Assembly (NCBI GenBank): GCA_963854835.1
Contig: OY978529.1
Location: 34,220,055 to 34,284,054, forward strand
Direction of reading: 5' to 3'
Length of the DNA: 64,000 bases
Source of the DNA: Megamerina dolium
Taxonomy: Eukaryota; Arthropoda; Insecta; Diptera; Megamerinidae
The notes under the pieces were generated by a model. It was not told where the DNA came from, did not search any database, and saw only the letters and a list, made by a program, of their open reading frames with translations. This document shows, piece after piece, positions 40,834-53,303 of this stretch. Numbering within the stretch: position 1 is the first letter of the stretch; the number at the start of each line of letters is the position of its first letter. The position numbers and the translations under genes are program-made.

Positions 40834-41356
40834 GTTATAGTCAAAATTAAGATCATCTTGAATATTGGATTTTAGAGAGATTTTTATAAGGGAAATGTAT
40901 TAAACAACTCTGGTAAATTTAAGATGTATTTTAATTTGACTATAAATACGGGCCCAAACGTTCGAATCATATCGTTTCTTGTATTACATTGTATCATATT
41001 AGCTGATCCAAACAGACCTACATAAATCGTCAGATATTATATGACATGGCTAGTTTAAAGATGTCAAATATACGACATAAGTACTTTAACTTAATGGAAA
41101 ATAGAAAGAAAAGCCATATTTTTTGTGGAAACAACAGCGAAAATCTTAATAAAATTTTCTGACTTTGTTGCAATCTATAATCTACTCCATCTAACGATGG
41201 AGACTTTAGAATTTCTACCAATCCGTGTGTCAACAAAAAAAAAAAAAAAATTGCATTATCTCAAATTTAGAATCAACTTGTTTGACATTATTTTAATGTG
41301 AAAGTCTGTCAAAAATGCGATTCTAAATTTAAGATGATCTTAATTTTGACTATAAC
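40834..41356. mobile_element. Foldback element with perfect 26-bp inverted ends
   Basis: GTTATAGTCAAAATTAAGAT at 40834 (26 bp in all, to 40859) is exactly repeated inverted at 41331-41356. A second, imperfect copy of the same motif lies near 40920-40950. No coding sequence. 523 bp, consistent with a MITE. Confidence 0.7.
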
Positions 41357-41537
41357 TAGGAGCAAATGTTTTTAAGAAAATCTTGTATTTTATTTCTGTA
41401 AAAATTTACTGTATATAATATTTTTGGATTTTTAGTTGCGATAGTTCAAACTGTTTTATTTCTTAAAGTTACAGTTAATATTGAGATCATCATAAATACA
41501 ATTTTGAATATTTTATATATACTAATATTTTAAAAAT

Positions 41538-41850
41538 TGATCCCGTAGCTCAGTGGTTAGTGCTGTGACTTTCTGATCTGTGGGTCGTGGGTTCAATCTG
41601 CGGTGAAGAACAACTTGAATATCGAAAAAATCTTTCTTCCGGACGGTACCCAACTGTCATGAAAAAGAATCTAAAAATACCTCTGCGACAAAGTTCAGAA
41701 AAAGTGATGTTACAAGGGTTTTGCCCTTCGGAATCGGCTAATATAAGTAGGTTCCTTCTAATACTGTACAAAAATTTAACACGCAAAACAGTACTGGAGG
41801 AAAAGCTTGGACAGAGGTAACATCGGGGCCTTCAAGTACCACATATTTTT
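41538..41850 (+). mobile_element. SINE, diverged near-full copy
   Basis: Head CCCGTAGCTCAGTGGTTAG present. It lacks about 45 bp around the CGGCAAGCAATTGGC section. More diverged than the copies at 15499 and 43082, so older. Confidence 0.85.
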
Positions 41851-43068
41851 TGAAACATTTTTGAAACATTTTAAAAATATATTGAACATTTTTTTATTAT
41901 CTAATACATTCTTTGTAGTATAATTACGCCACAAGTAATACTCAGCAAAAACCAGTAATAAATTAATTTATTTATAAGTTTGTATTAAAGGCATTATTAC
42001 ATATACTTCGTCAATACGATACGATGCGATACGATCTATTTTCATGAAATGTATTTTTATGTACATATATTCAACAACTACAACAGCAACCCTGTGCACA
42101 TGTTGCGCCAACCACCAAACTACCAACAACAAGCAATGATACCAGTCTTAACAAATTGAAACAGGCCAATCTGTCAGTACCATTTTCCCCAATGAAAGCT
42201 AAAAGACGTAAAATTTTGTATACCGTGTTCTTTGCATTTATATTGAGGTAAAATGGATCTTTTCTAGTGTTTTGTTGCAAATAAGCAAAAATAAACAACA
42301 AAAAACAGCACTTGTCAAGTGTGCCACACGTTCTTTGCAAAAATGTATTCTTCAAAAATAGCGTAAGTATTACCGTGTCCGGTGTCTAATATCTATTACG
42401 TTAATTGGTGAAATTGATGTCTCATGTGTTATGTTTACCCCGCGCCAAACACTTCTGTGTTGTATACAATAGCGATAGTCGCCATGTTGGCGCTTTCATT
42501 GTAATTTTATGACAAAAATAATACATCTGGATGCTATACGTATATAGTTTTTTTTTGTTAATGCATATGGTAAAAAATTTTTCGACTGGATTGAAGTTAC
42601 CATATGTGGAGAGTAATAAACACTTGATTATTGTAGACCGATGTCAATACTATGGATGTTGTATTTAAACTAAATTTCGATCACGTTTAGTGTGGATATG
42701 AAAAATGGCTGATGCAATAAACGTGGCCTATATATGACTGGTTATTACTGACCGAGTTTTTTTTCTTCACTTGATTTATGCCATCGATGTGGCTGCATAT
42801 TATCATATTTTCAATACAAAATACAACTAACTTCCGGTTTGATGATATCTGATCGTCATTCGATAGAGTTGCCAATTTATTTTACTTAGTATAGTGTATT
42901 TCAAAAATACTATTTAGTTATTTATATAACATTACCAACAACATTTACAATATTTCTTTTTATTTGCCAATTCATCAGTTCATCGAAAAGGGCTTCTACT
43001 ATTATCATTATCAGCACGTTAAGCAAATATTTATACTGTTATCAGTTATTGTGAATAATGATGTTGAT
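41851..43068. other. Intergenic, nothing recognised
   Basis: A Cys-rich 94-codon minus-strand frame (42071-42355) has no recognisable domain and is taken as chance. Confidence 0.5.
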
Positions 43069-43081
43069 ATGCCATTTGGGT

Positions 43082-43444
43082 GGGTGCCGTAGCTCAGTGG
43101 TTAGTGTGTTCGCCTTCTGATCTGTAGGTCGGTGGTTCAATCCCCGGCTGATGCATAACAAATTTAATATCGATAAGATTTTTCTTTCGAACGGTACCCA
43201 CCTGTCGGCAAGCAATTGGCAATTCTTCCGACAGTAACAACTTGCCATGAAAAAGCTTCTTAAAGAACTCTGTGACAAAGCTCAGAAAAAGTGATGTCAC
43301 AAGTGTTCTGCCGTTCGGAACCGGCTAAAATAAGTAGGTCCCTTCTAATATTGTCCAAAATTTAAGACGCACAACAGTAATGGAAGAGAAGCTCTGCCAA
43401 TGAGCCCTTTGGGGCTTTATGTGGCCACATATTTATTTTTATTT
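43082..43444 (+). mobile_element. tRNA-derived SINE, full length (reference copy)
   Basis: Best copy for describing the family: starts GGTGCCGTAGCTCAGTGG, B box GGTTCAATCCCCGGC, about 280-bp body, ATTTATTTTT tail. Exact 13-bp target duplication ATGCCATTTGGGT at 43069-43081 and 43445-43457. Nearly the same sequence as 15499-15856. Confidence 0.93.
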
Positions 43445-43810
43445 ATGCCATTTGGGTATTTCGGCTAGGTGAATATGTACACTATTTTTGTTGTTCACAT
43501 ATTATGAATAAGTTTTAATGAACTCTTTTATCTGTATTGTTGCATTTTTAATTATTTTATATAGTCATAAGATTATAATAAAAGACGTCAGATTAAATTC
43601 TAGTGGTTTAAAATGTATAGTCCTCAAAGGAACATGACCCAATGGCGAATTAACTATTGGCTGAGTCTACTTCTTGACCACCGAATTAAAGATAATTATC
43701 TTTTGTCTCGTTGCAACTAACATGATCGCTAAGAATTTTCAAAGTTTTTTTATTTTGCTATTATATTCTATTCAAACATATATTAAGCAATTATTTTTTT
43801 TATTTAATAG

Positions 43811-43933
43811 AGCCATCATGGCTTCCTCAACACCCCCAGAAAGCGCGCTTTTATTAGGACAGGACTCCTTATTAGTAGATTCTTATAACATACAATCTAT
43901 ATTATCTCTATCGGGTAAACAATATCATGAAAC

Positions 43934-43965
<32 letters not shown>

Positions 43966-44131
43966 TCCAACAATTTAACAACAATGGAATCGCTTGCATT
44001 ACCACTGGAGTTGTATTGGGACGGCAAAATGGAGCCAACCTCACCGCCGTCCAGCGATCTATTCTCGCTTGCTGAATCAACAACAATAATAGCATTAGAC
44101 AACTGGTTGCATGATGAACATTTATCAAATG
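43811..44131 (+). CDS. crc: Candidate ATF4-type (crc) N-terminal exon
   Basis: Exon after a pyrimidine-rich acceptor (TTTAATAG|AGCC). The main frame has ATGs at 43927 (after which comes a Thr run) and 43984 (MESLALPLELYWDGKMEPTS, then PPSSDLFSLAE and LDNWLHDEHLSN). It ends ATG|gtaatt in phase 1. The acidic, Trp/Pro-rich N-terminus and an overlapping upstream ORF recall ATF4. From memory, Drosophila crc (ATF4) maps near Mondo and Gr39a (39C-39D), which fits. The bZIP exon is not in the window, so identity is provisional. It could be another transcription factor. Confidence 0.5.
43818..44075 (+). promoter_or_regulatory. Upstream ORF overlapping the candidate ATF4 start
   Basis: 85-codon ORF (MASSTPPESALLLGQDSLLV at its start), beginning 7 nt after the acceptor and ending inside the main frame. 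It overlaps the main ORF out of frame, from 43984 or from 43927. Overlapping uORFs of this kind mediate stress-induced translation of ATF4 in animals. It is alternatively possible that this frame is a real short protein. Confidence 0.45.
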
Positions 44132-44193
44132 GTAATTAAATATTATACATAATTTAATTAACTCTCATATAATCTAATTGAATTCTCATATAG

Positions 44194-44304
44194 AAATTAA
44201 ATTATTTTCGGACGACACATTGGAATTCAAATATGATATGGAATTAACTGATGAACTGATTAATGGTGATGATTTAATTGTGGAAATATGCGATTTAAAG
44301 GATG
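44194..44304 (+). CDS. crc: Candidate ATF4-type (crc) exon 2
   Basis: After a 62-bp intron (ctcatatag|AA). Encodes IKLFSDDTLEFKYDMELTDE, then LINGDDLIVEICDLKD, acidic and ordered. Donor GATG|gtaagt in phase 1. No downstream exon of this gene was found in the remaining 19.7 kb. Confidence 0.5.
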
Positions 44305-44680
44305 GTAAGTGCGATTAATTTGGTGGATTATGGAGATATGCAATCATAAGTACCACAAAATTCAAAGTTGTTTTGAAATAAGAATTAGTCTGGTATCCAA
44401 ACTTTGTGGGTTTCAAGATTTTATGAAATAAGAAAATCCACCAAATGAAAATATGCTAATATGCCGACCAACGTCAATATTGACACGTATGGTTTTGCTC
44501 ATGATACCGCCATTAAGATCCGATATTGACATCAAAACTTCTTAACTGCTGGAGAATAAAGGTTAATGAGTGTTCACATCATATTCAGTATATGTAGGAG
44601 TTCTTGCCGTTCTGTTTAAATCAATTTCTATTCAAATCAATTTCTGTCGGAATGCATCTCGATCGTAGGCACACAGATGA
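44305..44680. other. Intron of candidate crc, nothing recognised
   Basis: AT-rich non-coding sequence. Confidence 0.5.
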
Positions 44681-45010
44681 ACAAAACACAAGCACCAAAG
44701 CCACCCGAATCAAGCTTAAAGTAAATTTCTTTACCTGCCTCCTAAACAGATAGCTACCATCGAACGCATATGGACGTATGATATTCAACTTCGGGTTGCT
44801 GCATCACCTTCAAATGCAGAAAATCTCCAGAGTCCAATAAAAAATCCTGCGAATGATTACTAATGCTCCATGGTACAGTAAAAACTCGAATATCCTCAGA
44901 GACATACACAATTTGGCTTGTAACTGATGAAGTTTAGCTAAGGTTGAGAAGCATTCTAATACTCTAGTTAGGCGCCTGCTGAAAAGCCAAGGTCACATCT
45001 ATCTAAAGAT
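44681..45010 (+). mobile_element. Jockey-like LINE relic
   Basis: Plus strand reads TYDIQLRVAASPSNAENLQS and then KNPANDY, the C-terminal region after the RT thumb of jockey-type elements, with stops and frameshifts. Old remnant. Confidence 0.5.
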
Positions 45011-47739
45011 GGAGAATGTGTTAAAATTGAAGCCGCTTGATATTGAGTATTTGGCACCAAGCATGCATTTTTCAAAAGCTAAGCTATTTTCAGTTATAAG
45101 TTATAGTTAGAAGATCCGACAAAACAAACTGAAAGAAAAAAAAAATAATAAAGAGCGAACTTGAAATAATGGAAAGACTCTCATTTAATGATGGAAAAGT
45201 GTCGAACTCCTGCATACAAGGTGGAGAGATGTTCCAATGCGATGGAAAATGCATTTTAAGTCATTGGGGATACAGAAAAATACCCGGAATGCATCAGATG
45301 CATCAAAATATAAAATCGATTATAAATTATAATGAGTCTTATTTTGAAGGTGAAGATCACACATTCTGATGTTAAAATTAAATATTGAGAATGCACAATG
45401 TTTTCTCAAAAAAACGGTTTTGCTCTATCTGGCAATCAGTCCACTAGCAATGCCAGCACCTGGTGTGATCCGAGACACTTTATACAGAACAGTATTTGTC
45501 AAAAGTACACGGTTTTATTAGAAATAACTATTTGGGAATGAATGTTGTGTTTCGACCTGATCTTTTAGTATGCTAAAAAGGCCTCAGATGTTAAGGATGA
45601 TTTTAGTGTAGATTTCTAGGCCAAATAGAAGCTTGTAGTTTATAGAAACAATCTTTAATAAAATAAAAACGGACATGACAAGTCGCCAACAAATGATTAA
45701 TTTCGAAATACCCTATGCCACAAACGAACAGAATCTCTCTAACGTTTCTTCGCTATGTTCAGTTAAAGATTTCTCGCACAAATTGAAACGAAAGTTTAAC
45801 AAGTTTAACGAGGTTAACATTAAAGCAACTCGAATTGGACCAAAATAATTTCTTTCACTTCAAATTTTGAGCAAATTCCATTCCGCATACATTAGTACGT
45901 TACAAAATGGAAATATATCAGCTTTTTAAGTAAATGTAAAGATAAAGAATGAAAAATTGAGCGACAAGAAATGTTTACAAATATCTACATGATATATATG
46001 AATGTCACGTTTTGCGATAAATGAAACATTCAAGAAGACATTCCTAATTAAGAAAAATCAAGTTTGGAAGTCTCGATGGTGGTGTCAGATATGTATGGCA
46101 TATTTCAACTAATCTTTGTTATTGAAATTACTATATAAATATATTGAAGACAATTATTATTTGATTTGTTTTGTCTATTTTCCCTCTAATACATTCATAA
46201 TATACTTATAGATAGAAGAGGTGTAAAAAAAAAAACATTCCTTCAATCAAAATATTTCCATAATTTGTGTTTTGCTCGTCAATTTGTATTTAATATCAAA
46301 CAAATAATCATGCTTTGAAAGCGTGCATGAATGAATAGAGGAGAGTTGAAGTTGATAAGAGACAGAATAAAAAGCTTCACTTTTTTTTTTGTTTTTTTTT
46401 TTTTTGTTAATAAATTGAAATAAAAAGCAAAACAAAGCAAACAATAAGACAACAAAAAAGAAATGTACAAGAATATATTTAAAATTCGTTTTTTTCTTTT
46501 CTTTTCTTCATCTGCATTGAACTTTGAACGTCTAGAGTAGAATATGCTTTAACCATATGCTCTCTAACTATTCTGATACTATTAACATTGTCGGTTTTTG
46601 TCATTTTTGAATTTCTTTTCATTTATGATGAGAGGAAAAATAAAAGAATTAACTACAATTATTAAAGACCACCCTATTGTCTTTGTTTTGAAAAATACAC
46701 GTGGTGTATGTTAGCTATAAAAGCTAAGAATATCGTACATATAGAACTCCCAATATTTTAATTATTCAACAAAATGAAAGCTTTACTATAGTAATATCAC
46801 AATATTATGGCACGTTGGCACTATGCTAATATTAACGACGGATGGTTTCAGTAAAAATTGTCATTATTATTAGCACCTACATTTCTCATTATTACAAACA
46901 AGCTGATAACAATGTGTGCATGTGTCATTATATTTATTATAATGAGAACCAGACAATATTTACTTTTTATTTGTTTGTATGTATAGGTAGATAATACCCC
47001 AATAAATCATATTCTGAGCACTTTGAAATATTACTTAAAAATAATAATTATTCTATTTTTATTCCTGAACGTCTTTCTGAGCATTCAGAATATTTAACTC
47101 TTAAAAAGATTCATAAATATGACCGATTTATGAGATCTTAAAATCCTTTGCAACCTTTTGTAGCTACTTGAGTGCTAAAAAATTTAAAAGGTTTGAGTCT
47201 AGTCGGGCTATCCTGTAGTATTGTAGTTACAATTGAACACTTTGATTATCAATAATTTTGATTACTAATTAATAAAACGTTATGCTGAAATTGTGTTTAT
47301 TTATATAAAATGTTGGCATAATTTTAGGCATTTGCTTTTATATCGGCATAAGAAAAAATGTGTTCAGGGTTAATGAGAAAAATTGCAATCAACTTCACAC
47401 TGACTGGTCTATTTGACAGACTTAATATCAAGTAGTATTTATATCTACACCAATTGCACTTTAAATTATTGTGTATTGATGTGTAAAAGCATTTGTTCTC
47501 AACTTAATTGGAAATAAAAATTAATTATATTTAAGGTGGAATGCAAACATAAGGGGATGCAAAACAATCTTTATGGCTTCATTTCAACATCATAATGGCC
47601 TTAAAAGTCAACAGATCACTCCATTTAATCAGTCAACTGCCACGTCCATACCGATCATTCAAAGTGACTAATTATTACTCACGTAATATACCATCTGGGC
47701 AAACAATATTTGGGACGTAGAGTTATGTTGTACTGCTAC
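45011..47739. other. Intron/intergenic, nothing recognised
   Basis: AT-rich, with poly-A/T runs (46210, 46381-46405). No convincing coding sequence or repeat ends. Confidence 0.5.
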
Positions 47740-48240
47740 ATAATCTTGGCAGAAATAGGCGAGCAACGCCTACTTGTCTAAAACATACATATTTGACACT
47801 TAGATTAATATTGTAGTCGTAAATAAGTTAGTATAAAATCAGCAAGTCACGTTCAATTCTTTATGTGGCACCCATTCAAAGTCGAAGAAATAAGAAAATT
47901 TTTTGTAACTGCCATATTTAAGGTGTTGATTAGTATTATAAGGATAACGAGTTTACAAGGGTGCGATCCACGCACGCTCACTGTTTATAGTAGCTCTCAT
48001 ACAAAATTACCCAATTTCTTTAAACCGCTGTAACTGGGGGTTTTGCCTAGAGCAACCATAATTCACACTTATATGTATTAGTATGGTAGTCGAAAATAAT
48101 CTGCCTTGAAATTAGAAAGCTACGCCCACTTCTTAATGGTGGTCCCATACAAAGTCGCGGAAATATATAGAATAACTTAAACCACTATAACTTACGAACT
48201 ATTCTGCGTCTTCCAAACCACATTTTCTGCAAGATCTCAC
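47740..48240. repeat. Tandem repeat family T2, array 1 (about 3 units)
   Basis: Units of about 130-150 bp built around CACGCCCACTTCTTAATGGT / GGTCCCATACAAAGTC and CCACTATAACTTACGAA (near 47870, 47990, 48135). Same family as 60510-62110. Confidence 0.65.
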
Positions 48241-50569
48241 TTTTCCATCAATGAGTAGATTGCCATTAAAGTAAAAAAAAAAAAAAAAAAAAATTGGACG
48301 ACCCACGTTAACAGTTTTGGCAATATTTAAGTAACTCCATTTCGGATTTTGTTGAAAAACTTTCAAATTTCTGCTTGAGTATCCATTTTTAGTAAACACC
48401 TTTACGGAAATGAAAAAAATTTTTTTGGCCGAAATTGAAATGCTATTTTTTTTCGGACGCTTATTACGTTACGTCGTTATCCAAGGCACGGGTCGATTTT
48501 TCATTGGGGGAAGTTTTTATATGGTGAGCCCCAAGTCCAACGCACAACCTCTAACCGAGGAGGTTTTTGCCAAAATGGAGGTGCCATCATACAGTAAGCA
48601 GAACCAGATACACGACGGCACCCTCATTACAGAATGACGATGCCATCACATAGCGCGCAGAACAAACGACATCACGTCCAGTGAGTTGACTTGCGATGAG
48701 TTCAACAAGGAATGCGCTAGCCCCACCAGGTTGAGGCAGTTAGACACGTTGCCTTGCGAAAACACCATCAGAACACCAAATCGGCCCAAATTGAATATAA
48801 TCACATAAATAAGTATTACAAAAATGGTGTTACAATTTTTTCGTGTGCAATCCTTGTCATCTTTTTTGTTATCACAAAATTTCCTCCGAGTTGTTCACGG
48901 TGCATATTTTACCTAAATTGGACTATTCGAACCATAAAGTATTGAAATGAACTGAAAAAATAATGGATTTCTTTCTCCCCAATGTAAATATATATTTAGA
49001 GGAAACAAAAGAAAATAATTAAAACACATTTTGAAGCAATAAAATACTGATATTTATTGAAAAGTTGACAATATTCAAATATATTTTTTTAACCAAAAAT
49101 ATTGTAAAAAAAAAAATTTCAATAATAATTTTGTGCTTTAGCTGTGGGCATTTGTTAACTTTCCTTAATTAGATTGCAAAGAAAACAGTACAATAACTTC
49201 ATTTCAATATGTGTATACAAAGAAAAATCAAAAATTAAATATAAATACTCCTCTCTCTTAGGCAATAAGTATATGTTTCATAACGATATTTATTCAATGA
49301 ATTTTAACGAGCGCTTATGGAGTTTCAAGAATTTTGATACAGGCTCTCGGCAATCATATTTAATCATTTCATTTTTGGGCAATACTTGATTTAGTGTTTT
49401 TCTTGATACGTTAAAATCTAAATGATCTTTGATCTCCATGCGAGGTATATTTTTTTTCGAGAGCTAATCGACGAATTTCCCGTTTACACCGTTCACCGTT
49501 CGCTAGTCGGTCTGACGCAGCGCTTAATCTCACCATAACTAAATTTGAAGAGTAAAGAAGGCTTTTGCATAGGGTAATGAAACACTACATAGAATAGAAA
49601 AAACTTGCGTTCAAAAAACAAAAAATAAAATATGATCAAAATGCATATACCCTTATTTCCCTGAGGTATTTAAACATGGTTTTCATAATTTTAAGGTACT
49701 TCATTAAAAGTGATATTGATTTGGTTAATACTAATTTGAGGGAGTGTCTTTAAATGTTAAGTACATTAAAATATTATAATAAAAAAAGGGGCGTGTCCTT
49801 GGTTTTATTTTGATGTTTTTCTATATAAATTGTTAAAGCTTTTTTAATATTATTCGAGTCATTTCTAATACAGAAGAATCTTTACAAATTGCCCCTAACC
49901 GGCTAATCATTTTGATGTATTTATTGTTTTTGTTATGAAGTCTATTAATTTTAGAACAATATAATTCTTAATTTTACGTGATTTTTGCAAAAAAATGTTT
50001 GTCTTTTTTTTTTATTTTATGTGAATTGCTATTATTAGTTTGATCTCTGCACTTGTCGGATTTGTTTTCGTTTTATTTGAAATGAGCTTATTAAACATAT
50101 GTGTATGTATTGTATATGGCTGAATAATAGTGTGTACATATGGAGTATTCGTATTTGTATGTATGTGTGTTAAAAAGTTGTTTTACAAGTTTACGTAATT
50201 TTTTTCTGACTGGTGTTACTATACTTGACTCTTGGTTTTGGTTTGGTTTGTCAACAATAATAATGCCGATTTTTGATATTGAAGCCAAAAATTGTGTTAT
50301 TTTATTTTATTTTTTTTTATTAAGCTGTTATGAATATTGGAGAAATTTTTTTCGCTCCATATGTTTTTTTTTTTTTTGGTCTGGCTCATTAATGACATTT
50401 TTTAAACGTTAGTTCTCCAGATTAGAGACCAGTTTCATGCAAATAGTTCGTGATGACAATCATTTAAAGTCAACAACTTCAGTTTTTATATCCTGTACTC
50501 AATGATTTAAGGGTGATAATTCAAAAGAAGAGCAAACAAGTCAACAACAGTAAATGCAGAATTTTTGAG
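48241..50569. other. Intron/intergenic, no gene recognised
   Basis: A 75-codon frame at 48410-48637 and its surroundings are less AT-rich than average and may be a decayed repeat of unknown type. The rest is AT-rich with T runs (49990, 50370). Confidence 0.4.
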
Positions 50570-51722
50570 AGCCTTCGGATTTGATTAAAAAAAAAAAAAT
50601 AAAACATAAAATTTAGAGAAATGTATGAAATCTTTATTTAAGTCGATAGAACGATCTATATAAATCAATGTTTAAAGATGATTTCATGTAAATGTTGACC
50701 GCGGCTGCGCCTTAAATGGTTCATAGACTGGGCCCAATTTTGGCATAGCCTCTCCAACATATCGACCGGTATTTCACGAATACATTCTTCAATATTGGCT
50801 TCCAGTGCGTCAACCGTTGCGGGCATGTCACTATAGCCTTGAGCCTTAACATAGCCCCACAAAAAATAGTCTAAAGGCGTTAAATCGCACGATCTAGGCG
50901 GCCAATTGAACGGCCCCAAACGTGAAATAAACTGTTCACCGAACTCGGCTCTCAATTGGGCCATTGTTTCGCATGCTGTGTGGCATGTGGCACACAGCAT
51001 GTTGAAACCATATGTCAGTCAAGTACAGCTCCTCCATTTTGGGCAAAAAAAAGTTTGTAATCATCTCACGGTAGCGCTCGCCAATCACAGTAACGTTCCT
51101 GCTTTCGTCGTCTTTGAAAAAGTACGGTCCAATGATGCCACCGTCCTATAATCCACACCAAATAGTGTATTTTTCGGGATGCATTATCACACAAATACGG
51201 CAATTTTGATTATTCACGTATTCATTCAACCAAAGTGGATCTTCATCCAACTTTGCCAGCGCCCATTCAACAAAAGCTAGCCGTTGTGGTAGGTTCTGCT
51301 GTATTTTAAAAGGTTTTACACCCAAATCCTTCCGAAAAATTTTCCACGTAGTGGAGTAACAGTCAAAACACTGGCGGATACAGCTGCGATATTTTCCTCT
51401 GCCCGCACTCTACGTATGCGTGTTGGTGGTTTAATGTTCAATAATGTAAATTTCGTGTGAAATTTAGTTACAAGGTTCCGAATAGACACCTCAGAAGGTC
51501 GCCCAAACTGACCATAAAATGGAAGAAGATGCACTTTCTTAACCGAACACGAATTTTGATAATAACATTCAATAATCTGCAAGCATTGTTCGTTTGTAAG
51601 TCGATTCATGTTTAAATTATAGACCAAAGTGAGCATGTTTGACAGTAACATGTTACACGAAAACAGCTGAGCTGCCAAAAACAGTGTTGCCAAGAAGAAA
51701 GTTGCTAAAAAATCACCCTGTA
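50570..51722 (-). mobile_element. Mariner-like (DD41D/rosa-type) element, defective
   Basis: Right end ACAGGGTGATTTTTTAGCAA (reverse strand). Transposase on minus: start near 51606 (MNRLTNEQCLQIIECYYQNS), PPTRIRRVRAEENIAAVSAS, GKFFGRIWV after a deletion, WALAKLDEDPLW near 51240. C-terminal part near 51000-50665 with CATCHTA, SCDLTPLDYFLWGYVKAQGY and RRSRGQHLHEIIFKH. The C...D spacing fits the DD41D type. Stops and deletions make it non-functional. Confidence 0.82.
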
Positions 51723-51763
51723 ATGTCGACCAGAATCACCATCCGACTAGATTTAGTCATGTC

Positions 51764-51810
51764 TGTCTGTCTGTCTGTGTGGCTCTCTGTCTCTGTCTCT
51801 GCCTCTTGCT
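51764..51810. repeat. (CTGT)n / (TCTG)n microsatellite
   Basis: GTCTGTCTGTCTGTGTGGCT and then CTCTGTCTCTGTCTCTGCCT. Confidence 0.8.
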
Positions 51811-51984
51811 CGCCTGATGACTGCAGTAATTATAAAGCAATCGAGCTGAAAATTGCTACATATAACTATTTTCCTCAACTAATAGTTGAGCTCTAGAATG
51901 GCACAAATCGAATGAAAACCACGTATAGCTCCCATACAAAAGTATGTTTTGTATGGGATAACTTACAAATTTGGAAAAATAATA

Positions 51985-52395
51985 CAAAATATATTCTGAA
52001 TTAAAAATTGGCTTTATTGGAAGGATAATTTTATGCAATTAGTGTTTGAATATGATTTCGGTCTGGATTTCGTAATCTGGAAACCCAATTTTCAGTTCCT
52101 TTTGCAAGCAATAGTTCGCTCAATATTGGCTTACAATTCACCCAAAGTTGCTGGTTTATCAGCATAAAGTAGCCCTTTTACATATCCACACAGATAATAG
52201 TCCAGAGGCGTTAAATCGCAAGATCTTGCCTGATAGTTCGTAGGTCCATTTCGGGAGATTGTGTTGTCGCCAAGATCCTTACGTAAAATTTTCCATAGTG
52301 TGGATGGACACAACACCAATTGCTGCGCACGGTGCCGAATTGACTCATTTGGGTCCTCCTCTACCTTGGTGGTCCCCAAAAGAGGCGAGCTCGGA
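51985..52395 (-). mobile_element. Second mariner-like deletion relic
   Basis: On the minus strand an N-terminal piece (HRAQQLVLCPSTLWKILRKD) is directly joined to the C-terminal piece RSCDLTPLDYYLCGYVKGLL. The catalytic middle is lost. Same broad family as the neighbour at 50570-51722. Confidence 0.7.
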
Positions 52396-53141
52396 TATAA
52401 TATCACTAAGATCTCCCATACAAAATTATGTTATCGAATGTGTGCTTTCACAATTTATGCACGAAAATATGAAATTATGATGCTGAATTTTGGTACATAT
52501 TATTATTTTTACTAACAAATAAGCTAGATAGAAAATGGGCCCTATCGGATTGAAATCAAGTCTACTTTCCATACAAACGTATTATTTCGTATGTAAGTTT
52601 TCACACTTTTCGCACGAAAATATAAAGTAATTATGCTGCAACTTGGTACATTTGATTTGTTACTTTTTTATGACCTTGAGGATTCTGGTCGGGTACTTGT
52701 TCGCAGTTTTCCTTTGGCTAGATAAGAAATCCTATCCAAATCCAATTTTATTTGTCTTTTCGCATATTCCAAAGGTTTGCATTTATTTTGTCCAAAATTC
52801 CGAATTTTTGATGTTATTCGATCATTAGAACTTTAAAATTCTTCTAAGACCACTGGGACGAAGGCTTGCACCAAATTTACTAGGCTCTCGCGGGTTTAAT
52901 CAAGTTTTGCAGCCGTTGCATAAATGAGATAGATTTTATAATATGTTGTACTCAAACTTTCAATTTTTGTATGAAAATGGGCAATGAGTTCGGAATGTTG
53001 TTAAATTTAGACAATGCTGAGCTTACTTTTCAGCAATACAAATATCAAATATCCTCGTTGACACCACTATCTGTCAAGTTAATACTTCCGAATTATATGA
53101 ATTTAATGCCAACAATCTTTTTATGCTGAATTTAAGTAAAA
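52396..53141. other. Diverged repeats, no gene
   Basis: Two similar stretches (52405-52500 and 52560-52650) share CCATACAAA and GCACGAAAATAT with GGTACAT. Probably another diverged tandem repeat. No coding sequence. Confidence 0.45.
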
Positions 53142-53303
53142 AAAAAAACAATAAATAAATATATGGCACTTAAAGCCCCGAAGGGATCTTTGGTCGACCT
53201 TCTCTTCCATTACTGGTGTGCATGCTAAATTTTGAACAGTATTAGAGGGATCTCGACCTACAGATCAGAAGGTCAACACACTAACCACTGAGCTACGGCA
53301 CCC
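53142..53303 (-). mobile_element. SINE with large internal deletion
   Basis: Both ends of the family are present (TATGGCACTTAAAGCCCC and the tRNA head to GGCACCC), with about 200 bp missing inside. Near-exact 11-bp target duplication (ATTTAAGTAAA / ATTTAGGTAAA). Confidence 0.82.

Noticed and set aside
42071..42355. 94-codon Cys-ended minus-strand ORF
   Set aside because: Low-information sequence, no recognisable domain or regular cysteine spacing.
43083..43160. Possible functional tRNA gene
   Set aside because: The box A/B region is the head of a repeated SINE with target duplications; stems do not form a good cloverleaf.
48410..48637. 75-codon plus-strand ORF
   Set aside because: Somewhat richer composition, but no family match and no supporting signals; may be a decayed repeat.
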